Program-made: the position numbers and the translations under genes
Part shown: one piece after another, positions 50,839 to 63,014 of the stretch
Numbering within the stretch: position 1 is the stretch's first letter
How the letters are laid out: each line of letters opens with the position of its first letter
The notes under the pieces: model-generated
The model's database searches: none
The model's input: the letters and a program-made list of their open reading frames with translations, nothing else
Told to the model about the DNA's origin: nothing
NCBI GenBank assembly: GCA_963816925.1
Contig: CAWFMY010000023.1
Coordinates: 62,001 to 126,000, forward strand
Reading direction: 5' to 3'
Length of the DNA: 64,000 nucleotides
Origin: CAIWHR01 sp963816925
Lineage (GTDB): Bacteria; Pseudomonadota; Gammaproteobacteria; Burkholderiales; Casimicrobiaceae

Positions 50839-52668
50839 ATGGGGCTGCGGCAATGTCGGCACGCACTCGCGATCCTGGCGACCATTCTCGCGACCGCCGC
50901 GGGTGCGCAGGCGCTGGAAGGCGTACTCATGCCCGGCAAGGTCATCTCCGGGCACGCAAAGCTCGAGCAGGAATGCGACAAGTGCCACGTCAAGTTCAAC
51001 AAGTCCGCGCAGGATTCACTTTGCCTCGACTGCCACAAGGAGGTGGGGAAAGACGTTCGCGCGAAGACCGGATACCACGGTCGGATCCAGTTCGATTCGT
51101 GCCGCAGTTGCCATACCGATCACAAAGGGCGTGACGTGAAGATCGCCGCCTTCGACGCCAAGACGTTCGACCACGCGAAGACCGACTTCGTGTTGGCGGG
51201 CGCGCACGTCAAGGCGGAGTGCAAGTCGTGCCACGTCGCCGGCAAGAAGTACGCCGAGGCCGCGGCGGGCTGCAACGACTGCCACCGCAAGGACGACAAG
51301 CACAAGGGATCGCTTGGCGCCGCCTGCGCCGATTGCCATACGCAAGTCAAGTGGAAGGAAACGCGCTTCGACCACGGCAAGACGCGCTTTGTGCTCACCG
51401 GCAAGCACGTCGACACGCCATGCAAAGACTGCCACGCGATCGACGCGTACAAGAACACCTCGCTTACGTGCATCGGTTGCCACCGCAAGGACGACAAGCA
51501 GCACCGCGGACGGTTGGGCGAACGCTGCGAGACCTGCCACACGGCGAAGGAATGGAAGGACGTCACGGCGTTCCAGCATGACCGCGACACCCGGTACCCG
51601 CTGCGCGGAAAACATCGGAACGCCAAGTGCGAGAGCTGCCACGTGGCCGCCTCGGTCGTCGTGCCCAAACTGCAATCGACGTGCGTGGCGTGCCATAAGG
51701 CCGACGACAAGCACAACGGGACGCTGGGCAGCGCGTGTGCCGATTGCCATACCGAGCGCAGCTGGCGCGAGGCGAAGTTCGATCACGACCTCTCGGCGTT
51801 CAAGCTGCGCGGCAAGCACCGCGACGTCGAGTGCAAGGAGTGCCACCGCGATCCGAAGAGCTTCAAGGGCGTGCCGCAAGCCTGCGTCGGCTGCCATCGG
51901 AAGGACGACACGCACAAGGAGCGCTACGGCGCGAAGTGCGAGAGCTGCCACACCGACGCGTCCTGGAAGAGCGTTACGTTTCGCCACGACGTGGACACGA
52001 AGTACCGGCTTCTCGGCAAGCACGCCACGACCAAGTGCGATGCCTGCCACGCCGGAAGCCTTTACACCGACAAGCTGCAGCCGGACTGCTTCTCGTGCCA
52101 CCGCAAGGACGACAAGCATCGCGAGCAGCTCGGACGGACCTGCGAAACCTGCCACGATTCGGTCGACTGGAAGCGCACGGTCCGCTTCGATCACAGCACG
52201 TCGCGCTTTCCGCTGCTGGGCAGGCACGCAAAGGTCGAGTGCAAGGAATGCCACGCGACGCCGGCCTACAAGGACGCAAGGCGCGACTGCGCGGCTTGTC
52301 ACGAGAAGGACGACAAGCACAAGCGCGCGTTGGGATCCGAGTGCGCCGAATGCCATAACGCGCGCGACTGGAAGATCTGGGACTTCGACCACTCGCGGCG
52401 CACCAAGTACGTGCTGGACGGCGCCCACGCGCGCGTCCAGTGCGCGTCGTGCCACAAGGTTCCGGCCGCGCCGGGCAAGCCGATTCCGGCGCTTGCAATG
52501 ACGTGCGTCGCATGTCATCGCGGCGATGACCTGCACAACGGCGCATTCGGCATGCAATGCGAGCGCTGCCACCGAACCGGCGGTTGGCGCGACATCAAGC
52601 CCTTCGGCGGCGTGAGCGACGGCATCGAGCCTTGGCGCAGGGTCGCAGGATCGAGGGCGATCCAATGA
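50839..52668 (+). CDS. Periplasmic multiheme c-type cytochrome, 24 CXXCH motifs
   Basis: 609 residues, no indel. A signal peptide ends near AAGAQA. I count 24 CXXCH motifs (first CDKCH, last CERCH), spaced about 20-30 residues. The core is an alternation of C-x-x-CH(R/K)(K/A)DDKH and C-(A/E)-(D/T/S)-CH..W(K/R)..xFDH units, that is, the class III / doubled CXXCH pattern. DDKH and FDH histidines are likely distal ligands for bis-His hemes. The protein is rich in Lys and should be basic, unlike its giant neighbour. It is most probably the periplasmic wire between the inner-membrane cytochrome and the next protein. The stop overlaps the next ATG (ATGA). Confidence 0.92.
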   Translation: MGLRQCRHALAILATILATAAGAQALEGVLMPGKVISGHAKLEQECDKCHVKFNKSAQDSLCLDCHKEVGKDVRAKTGYHGRIQFDSCRSCHTDHKGRDVKIAAFDAKTFDHAKTDFVLAGAHVKAECKSCHVAGKKYAEAAAGCNDCHRKDDKHKGSLGAACADCHTQVKWKETRFDHGKTRFVLTGKHVDTPCKDCHAIDAYKNTSLTCIGCHRKDDKQHRGRLGERCETCHTAKEWKDVTAFQHDRDTRYPLRGKHRNAKCESCHVAASVVVPKLQSTCVACHKADDKHNGTLGSACADCHTERSWREAKFDHDLSAFKLRGKHRDVECKECHRDPKSFKGVPQACVGCHRKDDTHKERYGAKCESCHTDASWKSVTFRHDVDTKYRLLGKHATTKCDACHAGSLYTDKLQPDCFSCHRKDDKHREQLGRTCETCHDSVDWKRTVRFDHSTSRFPLLGRHAKVECKECHATPAYKDARRDCAACHEKDDKHKRALGSECAECHNARDWKIWDFDHSRRTKYVLDGAHARVQCASCHKVPAAPGKPIPALAMTCVACHRGDDLHNGAFGMQCERCHRTGGWRDIKPFGGVSDGIEPWRRVAGSRAIQ

Positions 52669-55600
52669 AGTTCTGGCGCGCCATCCTGCTGGTTGCACTT
52701 GCGCTCCTGGCCGGCACTATCGGCTGGGGTTCCGCGCACGCGGCCCCGGAATCGGGTTTCCGGTTCTCCCGCGCAGTCGTCCAGCATCTGTCGACCGGTT
52801 TTCCGCTGCGCGGCGCGCACGAGGTGACGCGCTGCGAAAGCTGCCACGTCCGCGGGGTGTTCAAGGGTACGCCGAAGGATTGCGCGACGTGCCATGGCCC
52901 GGGCGCCCGCATCAGCTCGGTCACGATGACGGCAGGGCACCCCGTGGTGACGCAGCCGTGCACGGTCTGCCACAACCAGATCAGCTTTTCGGGGATCAAG
53001 TTCGACCACACGAACGCGATGCCCGGGAGCTGCGCGTCATGCCACAACGGGCTGCAAGCGTCGGGCAAGCCGCTAGGGCACGTCGCCACCACCCAATCCT
53101 GCGATTCCTGTCACAGGGCGACCACCCTTTGGTCCGGCGCGACCTTCGACCATGCGTCGGTGCGCGCCGGAACTTGCATCAGCTGCCACAACGGCACGAA
53201 CGCGACGGGCAAGCCGTCCAATCACATTGTGACTTCGGCGTCGTGCGACAGCTGCCACCAGGTCACCGGGTGGAAGTCGGCGACGTTCAGTCACGCCGGC
53301 GTCGCCGCCGGAAGCTGCACAACCTGCCACAACGGCGGGCAGGCAAGGGGGATGGTCGCCAATCACGTTCCGACGAACGGTTCGTGCGACGTCTGCCACT
53401 CGACCTCGACGTTCACCGGCACCGCGATGAAGCACGTCGGCATCGCGACCGGGTGCGCGGCATGCCACGACACCGGCAAGACGTTCTATGGCGTCGCCAT
53501 GAAGTCGCCGCCCGCGAATCACGTGCCGGCGGGTAGTGCTGCCTGCGAGACGTGTCATGCGGCGACTGCCTTCACCACATTCGGCGGAACGGCGATGAAC
53601 CATGCGCCGGTGGCTGGGACCTCTTGCGCGACGTGCCATGAGGCCGGGAAGAGCTACTTCGGCGTCACGATCGTGGTCCGGCCGTCGCCGACCCAGGATG
53701 CGAACCATCCGCGGACGGGCGACTGCGGCACCTGCCACACGACGACGTCCTTCGCCGTCGCCAGTGCGCTGCCAACGAACCACATTCCGACCACGCAAGC
53801 ATGCGCCCTGTGCCACGCGAGCCTGCCGACGTACAAGCCTGGCGTGATGAACCACAGCGGCATCAGCAACGGCTGCACGACATGTCATGCGGCAGCGGTG
53901 GGCGGGCTCGCGTTCCTCGGCGTGACCCCGGTGTCCCAGGGCTCGGGCCATCTGCCGACGGGGAGCGATTGCGCGACCTGCCATGCGTCGACATCGAAGT
54001 TCGGACCCGGAACGGCGATGCAGCACACGGGGATCAGCAACGGCTGCTCGGCGTGCCACGACACGGGCAAGGTTTTCACGGGTGTCGCGAATCTCAAGAC
54101 GAAGCCCGCCAACCATATCCCGACAACGGCTGCGTGCGAGAGCTGTCACGCCGCCGGCAACTTCAAGAGCTTTGCCGGCACGGGCATGAATCACGGTCCG
54201 GTGGCGGGAACGACGTGCGCCACCTGTCACGAGACTGGCAGGAGTTTCTTCGGCGTGGCGATCGTGACCCGGCCGACGCCGGCACAGAATCCGAACCATC
54301 CGCCGACCGGCGATTGCGGAACGTGCCACACGACGACGTCCTTTGCCGCTGCGGGCGGCAAGCCGGCGAACCACATTCCGACGAATGCGGCGTGCACGCT
54401 GTGCCACACCAACCCGGCGAGCTACAAGCCGGGCGTGATGAACCATAGGGGCATCGCCAGCGGCTGCACGACGTGCCACGCGGTCGGTGCGACGGGGACG
54501 GCGTTCTTCGGCGTGACGCCGGTGCCGCAGGGGTCGGGACACATCCCGACAGTCGAGGACTGCGTGACCTGTCACGCCTCGACGACCAAGTTCGGTCCGG
54601 GCACGGCGATGCAGCACACCGGCATCAGCTCGGGATGCGCGACCTGCCACGACACCGGCAAGACGTTCACCGGGGTGAATCAAGACCAAGCCGCGAATCA
54701 CGTGCCGACACGGCGGCGTGCGAGACGTGCACGCGCAGAAACTTCACCAGCTTCGGCGGCACGCAGATGCAGCACACCGGCATCAGCAGCGGCTGCACCA
54801 CGTGCATGCCGCGAGCGTGACGGAACATTGTTCTTCGGCGTGACGCCGGTGCCGCAAGGGTCGGCACATCCCGACCACGGCGGACTGCGTGACGCTGCCA
54901 CGCCTCGAGAGCAAGTGGTACGGGCGTCACCAGCGGCTGCACCACGTGCCACGCGGTCGGCGCGACGGGGACGGCGTTCTTTGGCGTGACGCCGGTGCCG
55001 CAGGGGTCGGGACACATCCCGACGTCGAGTGACTGCGTGACCTGTCACGCCTCGACGTCCAAGTTCGGTCCGGGCACGGGGATGCAGCACACCGGTATCA
55101 CCAACGGCTGTGCAACCTGCCACGACACCGGCAAGGCGTTCACCGGGGTGACCAACCTCAAGACCAAGCCGACGAACCACGTGCCGACCACGGCGGCATG
55201 CGAGACCTGCCATGCGGCAGGAAACTTCACCAGTTTCGCCGGCACCCAGATGCAGCACACCGGCATCAGTTCCGGCTGCACGACGTGCCATGCCGCGAGC
55301 GTGACCGGAACACCCTTCTTCGGCGTGACGCCGCTGCCGCAAGGGTCGGGACACATACCGACCACGGCGGATTGCGTCACCTGTCACGCCTCGACGTCCA
55401 AGTTCGGTCCGGGCACGGCGATGCAGCACACGGGTATCACCGGCAACTGCGCAAGCTGCCACGAAACCGGCAAATCGTTCACGGGCGTAAGTAACCTGGT
55501 GACCCGGCCAACGCCAGCGCAGGATCCCAACCACCCAGCGACTGGAGACTGCAGCACCTGCCACAGCTCGACCACGTCATTCAGCACCGGGGTGAGCGGT

Positions 55601-58600
55601 GGCAAGCCGGCGAACCACATTCCGACCACGGCGGCATGCACGTTGTGCCACCTGAGTCTACCGGCGTCGTACAAGCCCGGGACGATGGTCCACACGGGTA
55701 TCAGTAGCGGCTGCACCACGTGCCACGCGGTCGGTGCGACGGGGACGGCGTTCTTTGGGGTGACACCGGTGCCGCAGGGGTCGGGCCACATCCCGAGCAG
55801 CTCGGATTGCGTGACCTGTCACGCCTCGACGTCCAAGTTCGGTCCGGGCACGGGAATGCAGCACACCGGTATTACCAACGGCTGTGCAACTTGCCACGAC
55901 ACGGGCAAGGCGTTCACCGGGGTGACCAACCTCAAGACCAAGCCGACGAATCACGTGCCGACCACGGCGACGTGCGAGACCTGCCATGCGGCAGGAAACT
56001 TCACCAGTTTCGCCGGCACCCAGATGCAGCACACCGGCATCAGTTCCGGCTGCACGACGTGCCATGCCGCGAGCGTGACGGGAACACCCTTCTTCGGCGT
56101 GACACCGGTGCCGCAAGGGTCGGGACACATCCCGACGTCGAGCGACTGCGTGACCTGCCACGCCTCGACGTCGAAGTTCGGTCCGGGCACCCAGATGCAA
56201 CACACCGGCATCACCGGCAACTGCGCAAGCTGCCACGAAACCGGCAAATCGTTCACGGGCGTAAGTAACCTGGTGACGCGGCCGACGGCCACGCAGGATC
56301 CCAATCATCCACCGACTGGAGACTGCAGCACGTGCCACAGCTCGACCACGTCATTCAGCACCGGGGTGAGCGGTGGCAAGCCGGCGAACCACATTCCGAC
56401 CACGGCGGCGTGCACGCTGTGCCACACCAACCCGGCGAGCTACAAGCCGGGCGTGATGAACCATACGGGCGTCACCAGCGGCTGCACCACGTGCCACGCG
56501 GTCGGTGCGACGGGGACGGCGTTCTTTGGGGTGACACCGGTGCCGCAGGGGTCGGGCCACATCCCGAGCAGCTCGGATTGCGTGACCTGTCACGCCTCGA
56601 CGTCCAAGTTCGGTCCGGGCACGGGGATGCAGCACACCGGTATCACCAACGGCTGTGCAACCTGCCACGACACGGGCAAGGCGTTCACCGGGGTGACCAA
56701 CCTCAAGACCAAGCCGACGAACCACGTGCCGACCGACGGCGGCATGCGAGACCTGCCATGCCGCCGGAAACTTCACCAGTTTCGCCGGCACCCAGATGCA
56801 GCACACCGGCATCAGTAGCGGCTGCACGACCTGCCATGCGGCGAGTGTCGACGGGGACAGCGTTCTTCGGCGTGACACCGGTGCCGCAAGGGTCCGGACA
56901 CATACCGACCACGGCGGATTGCGTGACCTGTCACGCCTCGACGACCAAGTTCGGTCCGGGCACGCCAGATGCAGCACACGGGCATCACGGCAACTGCGCG
57001 AACTGCCACGAGAAGGGCAAGAGCTTCACCGGTGTGACCATCGTCACCCGGCCGACGAGATCCCAACCATCCGCCAACGGGCGACTGCAGCACGTGCCAC
57101 AGCTCGACCACGTCATTCAGCACGGGGGTGAGCGATGGCAAGCCGGCCAATCACATTCCGACGAAACAGGTATGCACGCTGTGCCACACCAACCCGGCGA
57201 GCTACAAGCCGGGCGTGATGAACCACAGTGGCATCACCAGCGGCTGCACGACCTGTCACGCGGTCGGTGCGACGGGGACGGCGTTCTTTGGCGTGACGCC
57301 GGTGCCGCAGGGGTCGGGACACATCCCGAGCAGCTCGGATTGCGTGACCTGTCACGCCTCGACGTCCAAGTTCGGTCCGGGCACGGGGATGCAGCACACC
57401 GGCATCAGCTCGGGATGCGCGACCTGCCACGACACCGGCAAGGCGTTCACCGGGGTGACCAACCTCAAGACCAAGCCGACGAATCACGTGCCGACCACGG
57501 CGACGTGCGAGACCTGCCACGCCGCCGGAAACTTCACCAGTTTCGCCGGCACCCAGATGCAGCACACCGGCATCAGTTCCGGCTGCACGACGTGCCATGC
57601 GGCGAGTGCGACGGGAACACCGTTCTTTGGGGTGACGCCGCTGCCGCAAGGGTCCGGCCACATTCCGACCACGGCGGACTGCGTGACCTGTCACGCCTCG
57701 ACCAGCAAGTTTGGTCCGGGCACGGCGATGAATCACACGCCGGTGGCGGGGACGCCGTGCGCGACCTGTCACGAGACGGGGAAGAGCTTCACCGGCGTGA
57801 CCATCGTGACGCGGCCGACGCCAGCGCAGGACGCGAACCATCCGAAGACGGGGGATTGCGCGACCTGCCACACGTCGACGGTGTCGTTCACGATGGGGAT
57901 CACCAGCTTGCCGGCGAACCACATTCCGACCACGGCGGCGTGCATCAGCTGTCACGCGGGGGGCAGCACGACGCCGGGAAGTGGGGTGATCAACCACACT
58001 GCGGCGGCAATTACGAGCGGCTGTATCAATTGCCACGCGGCGAGCGCGGCGGGGAAGGCGTTCCTGGGCGTGACGCCGATGGGACAGGGGGTGGGGCATC
58101 TGCCGAGCGGGGCCAATGGTTGCGAGAGCTGTCACGCGGCGACCAAGTTCGACAAGTTTGGGCCGAACACCGGGATGAACCACGCGGTGGTGGCGGGCGT
58201 GGCTTGCGCGAACTGTCACGCGGTGGGGACCGGGATCACGGGGACGCCGCCGGTGAAGACGCCGCCGGGGAACCACGTGCCGATCGGCAATGCGGCGTGC
58301 GAGAGCTGTCACACGGCGAGCAACTTCACGACGTTCCAAGGCAATTCGGTGACGCTGATGAAGCACGCGGTGGTGGCGGGGACGCCGTGCGCGACTTGTC
58401 ACGAGGGAGGGTTGAGTTTCGTGGGCGCGCCGGCGGTAGTGACGCGGCCGACGCCAGCGCAGGATCCGGCACATCCGACCGACCGGCGAGTGCGGGACGT
58501 GCCACAGCTCGACGACGTCGTTCACCACCGGCGTGACCGGCAAGCCGGCGAACCACATTCCGACCAATGCGGCGTGCACGCTGTGCCACCTGAGTCTGCC

Positions 58601-61600
58601 GGCGTCGTACAAGCCCGGGACGATGGTCCACACGGGTATCAGCAGCGGCTGCACGACGTGCCATGCGGTCGGTGCGACGGGGACGGCGTTCTATGGCGTG
58701 ACACCGGTGCCGCAGGGGTCCGGACACATCCCGACGTCGAGTCGACTGCGTGACCTGCCACGCCTCGACGACCAAGTTCGGTCCGGGCACCCCGATGCAG
58801 CACACCGGCATCAGCTCGGGATGCGCGACCTGCCACGACACCGGCAAGGCGTTCACCGGGGTGACCAACCTCAAGACCAAGCCGACGAACCACGTGCCGA
58901 CCACGGCGACATGCGAGACGTGTCATGCGGCGAGCAACTTCACCGCTTCGGCCGAACACGCCGATGCAGCACACGGGCATCAGTACCGGCTGCACCACGT
59001 GCCATGCCGCGAGCGTGACGGGAACACCGCTTCTTCGGCGTGACACCGGTGCCGCAAGGGTCGGGCCACATCCCGACCACGGCGGACTGCGTGACCTGCC
59101 ACGCCTCGACCACGCAAGTTCGGTCCGGGCACGGCGATGAACCACACGCCGGTGGCGGGCACGCCGTGCGCGACCTGCCACGAGACGGGCAAGAGCTTCA
59201 CCGGCGTGATCATCGTGACGCGGCCGACGGCCAGCGCAGGATCCGGCGCACCCGACGACCGGCGAGTGCGGCACCTGCCACAGCTCGACCACGTCATTCA
59301 CCACCGGCGTGACCGGCAAGCCGGCGAACCACATTCCGACGAATGCGGCGTGCACGCTGTGCCACCTGAGTCTGCCGGCGTCGTACAAGCCCGGGACGAT
59401 GGTCCACACGGGTATCAGCAGCGGCTGCACGACGTGCCACGCGGTCGGTGCGACGGGGACGGCGTTCTATGGCGTGACACCGGTGCCGCAGGGGCGCGGA
59501 CACATCCCGACGTCGAGTGACTGCGTGACCTGTCACGCGTCGACGACCAAGTTCGGTCCCGGGACACCGATGTCGCACACGGGCATCAGCTCGGGATGCG
59601 CGACCTGCCACGACACCGGCAAGACGTTCACCGGCGTCGCGATCAAAACCAAGCCGACGAATCACGTGCCGACGACGGCGGCATGCGAAACGTGTCACGC
59701 GGCGAGCAACTTCACCGCCTTCGGTCCGAACACGCCGATGCAGCACACCGGCATCAGCAGCGGCTGCACCACCTGTCATGCGGCGAGTGTCACCGGCATC
59801 GCTTTTGCGGGCGTGACGCCGGTGCCGCAAGGGTCCGGCCACATCCCGACCACGGCGGATTGCGTGAGCTGCCACGCCTCGACGAGCAAGTTCGGCCCTG
59901 GAACGGCGATGAACCACACGCCGGTGGCGGGGACGCCGTGCGCGACCTGCCATGAAACGGGCCGGAGCTACTTCGGCGTGGTGATCGTGACCCGGCCGAC
60001 GGCAGCGCAGGATCCGGCGCATCCCACCACCGGTGAATGTGGAACGTGCCACAGCTCGACGACGTCGTTCACCACCGGCGTGACCGGCAAGCCGGCGAAC
60101 CACATTCCGACGAATGCGGCATGCACGCTGTGCCACCTGAGTCTGCCGGCGTCGTACAAACCCGGGACGATGGTCCACACCGGTATCAGCAGCGGCTGCA
60201 CGACGTGCCATGCGGTGGGTGCCAGCGGGACGGCGTTCTATGGCGTGACACCGGTGCCGCAGGGGGCCGGACACATCCCGAGCAGTTCAGATTGCGTCAC
60301 CTGCCACGCGTCGACGACCAAGTTCGGTCCCGGGACCCCGATGTCGCACACGGGCATCAGCTCGGGATGCGCGACCTGCCACGACTCCGGCAAGACGCTT
60401 CACCGGCGTCGCGATCAAGACCAAGCCGACGAATCACGTGCCGACCACGGCGGCATGCGAGACCTGTCATGCGGCGGCAACTTCACCGTTTCGGCCGGCA
60501 CGCCGATGCAGCACACCGGCATCAGTAGCGGCTGCACCACCTGCCATGCGGCGAGTGTCGACGGGAACATCGCTTTTGCGGGCGTGACGCCGGTGCCGCA
60601 AGGGTCCGGGCACATCCCGACCACCGCGGATTGCGTGAGCTGCCATGCGTCGACGACGCAAGTTCGGCCCTGGAACGGCGATGAACCACGCGCCGGTGGC
60701 GGGAACACCGTGCGCGACGTGCCATGAAACGGGCCGGAGCTACTTCGGCGTGGTGATCGTGACCCGGCCGACGGCGGCGCAGGATCCGGCGCATCCCGCC
60801 GACCGGCGAATGCGGAACGTGCCACAGCTCGACGACGTCGTTCACCACCGGCGTGACCGGCAAGCCGGCGAACCACATTCCGACGAATGCGGCATGCACG
60901 CTGTGCCACCTGAGTCTGCCGGCGTCGTACAAGCCCGGGACGATGGTCCACACCGGTATCAGCAGCGGCTGCACGACGTGCCATGCGGTGGGTGCCAGCG
61001 GGACGGCGTTCTATGGCGTGACACCGGTGCCGCAGGGGGCCGGACACATACCGAGCAGTTCAGATTGCGTCACCTGCCACGCGTCGACGACCAAGTTCGG
61101 TCCCGGGACCCCGATGTCGCACACGGGCATCAGCTCGGGATGCGCGACCTGCCACGACTCCGGCAAGAGCTTCACCGGGGTGACCAACCTCAAGACCAAG
61201 CCGACGAACCACGTGCCGACGACGGCGGCATGCGAGACCTGTCATGCCGCCGGAAACTTCACCAGTTTCGCCGGCACCCAGATGCAGCACACCGGCATTA
61301 GTTCCGGCTGCACGACGTGCCATGCAGCGAGTGCGACGGGAACACCATTCTTTGGCGTGACGCCGGTGCCGCAAGGGTCCGGGCACATCCCGACCACGGC
61401 GGATTGCGTGAGCTGCCATGCGTCGACGACCAAGTTCGGCCCTGGAACGGCGATGAACCACGCGCCGGTGGCGGGAACACCGTGCGCGACCTGCCATGAA
61501 ACGGGCCGGAGCTACTTCGGCGTGGTGATCGTGACCCGGCCGACGGCGGCCCAGGATCCGGCGCACCCGACGACCGGCGAGTGCGGGACGTGCCATAGCT

Positions 61601-63012
61601 CCACGACGTCATTCACCACCGGCGTGACCGGCAAGCCGGCGAACCACATTCCGACGAATGCGGCATGCACGCTGTGCCACCTGAGTCTGCCGGCGTCGTA
61701 CAAACCCGGGACGATGGTCCACACCGGTATCAGCAGCGGCTGCACCACGTGCCACGCGGTCGGTGCGAGCGGGACGCCGTTCTTTGGCGTGACACCGGTG
61801 CCGCAGGGGTCGGGACACATTCCGACGTCGAGTGACTGCGTGACCTGTCATGCCTCGACGTCCAAATTCGGTCCGGGCACGGCGATGAACCACGCCGGGA
61901 TCGCCAGCGGCTGCATCACCTGCCACGGCACGGGCAAGACGTTTACGGGAATCACGATCAAGACGCCGCCGAGCAACCACCTTCCAACAGGGTCCATCGC
62001 CTGCGAGGGTTGCCATTCTCCGGCCAGCTTCGCGACCTTCGGCGGCACCAAGATGAACCATACGCCCGTGGCCGCAATGACGTGCATGAGCTGTCACGAG
62101 ACCGGCATGACGAACATGTGGTACGGAGTGAGAGTCAAGGTCCGCGATTCGGCGAATCATCACGCAGGGGTGGACTGCAAGGGTTGCCATAACACGACGT
62201 CCTTCGACGGCGGCAACCGACCGACGCCGGCAAAAGTGGCAACCACGCCAGGCGCGGCGCCCACCGGGACGCCGCAACCGGGTGCGGGTTCTCCGCTTCC
62301 TGGACGGGCTCCGTCGCCAATGGTCGCGCCGCCACCGACTTCACCGGTCACACCACCCGCTTTGTCGCCTCCGACGCCGATTTCCTCGCCGATGTTGCCG
62401 CCGCGGGCCCCGACGCCGGGCAGGTTCGCCCATATGGGCGTTGCGCCCGGCTCGTGCTTCACGTGCCACAACGGTGCCAGCGCGAAGGGCAAGCCCGGCA
62501 ACCACCTGCCGACAGCAATGTCGTGCGACTCGTGCCACCGCACGACTTCGTGGACGCCCGCGAATTTCACGCACACGGGGATCGCGCCCAAATCGTGCGT
62601 GTCCTGCCACAACGGCGTCAGCGTGAAGGGCAAGCAAGGCAACCATTTCGTGACGACACGGTCCTGCGATTCCTGCCACCGCACGACGAGCTGGACGCCG
62701 GTGACGTCGTACTCCCACGTGTCGCCCGCATTCATCCGCCACAACAGCGGCGTCTCGTGCGTGAGCTGCCACAAGACCAATAGCGAAGTCATGGTCTGGA
62801 AATCCGCCGGCTACAAACCCGATTGCGCCGGCTGCCATGCGAGCTCGTTCAAGCCGGAGGTCCATGTCAAGGTGGACTCGCCGAAGCTCCTTTATACGGT
62901 GTCGGAACTCAAGAATTGCACCGCCGCGTGCCACGTCTATGCGACCCCGTCGCTGACGACGGTCAAGAAGTCGATACCGTTCCGCCACCGGTCGACCGAC
63001 GGCGGCTTCTGA
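52665..63012 (+). CDS. Giant multiheme c-type cytochrome, about 115 CXXCH motifs (several assembly indels)
   Basis: One gene of about 3,450 codons. Signal peptide LALLAGTIGWGSAHA. By eye I count about 115 intact CXXCH motifs, three more broken by indels at 54715-54900, and one CX3CH at 62917-62934. Order: an N-terminal module with HNG..GKP..NH..SCDSCH units; a long block built on a 257-residue nine-heme repeat; a Pro/Thr linker (62215-62430); and a C-terminal module like the first. NH(I/V)PT, MxHTGI and GHIPT supply candidate distal His. Frame breaks, mostly extra bases, occur near 54680-54930, 56735, 56850, 56965, 57060, 58480, 58740, 58945, 59030, 59110, 59230, 60392, 60478, 60655 and 60800; the same motifs continue on the other side of each. 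The intact coding at 52665-54670, 54986-56735, 57128-58480, 59309-60390 and 60853-63012 argues for a functional gene. Predicted extracytoplasmic electron wire. Confidence 0.85.
55620..61850 (+). repeat. 771-bp tandem super-repeat encoding nine hemes
   Basis: Anchored on the CTLCH codon block (TGC at 55637, 56411, 57173, 58575, 59351, 60122, 60895, 61666). Spacings are 774, 762, 1402, 776, 771, 773 and 771. The two undamaged units at 59351 and 60895 are exactly 771 bp (257 codons). Each unit has the heme order CTLCH, CTTCH, CV(T/S)CH, CATCH, CETCH, CTTCH, CV(T/S)CH, CA(T/S)CH, C(S/G)TCH. The long unit from 57173 holds a divergent seven-heme insert. Neighbouring copies are nearly identical in nucleotide sequence. 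Less regular versions begin at 53802 and 54393. Confidence 0.85.
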
Positions 63013-63014
63013 TC

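Noticed and set aside
53073..58654. Long minus-strand open frames rich in Arg, Gly and His opposite the giant cytochrome
   Set aside because: They mirror the repeated plus-strand codons, have no ribosome sites or domains, and are explained by GC-rich coding on the other strand.
52665..61900. Regular direct repeats that might be read as a CRISPR array
   Set aside because: The repeats are coding, in phase with CXXCH codons, hundreds of bases long and without short unique spacers.
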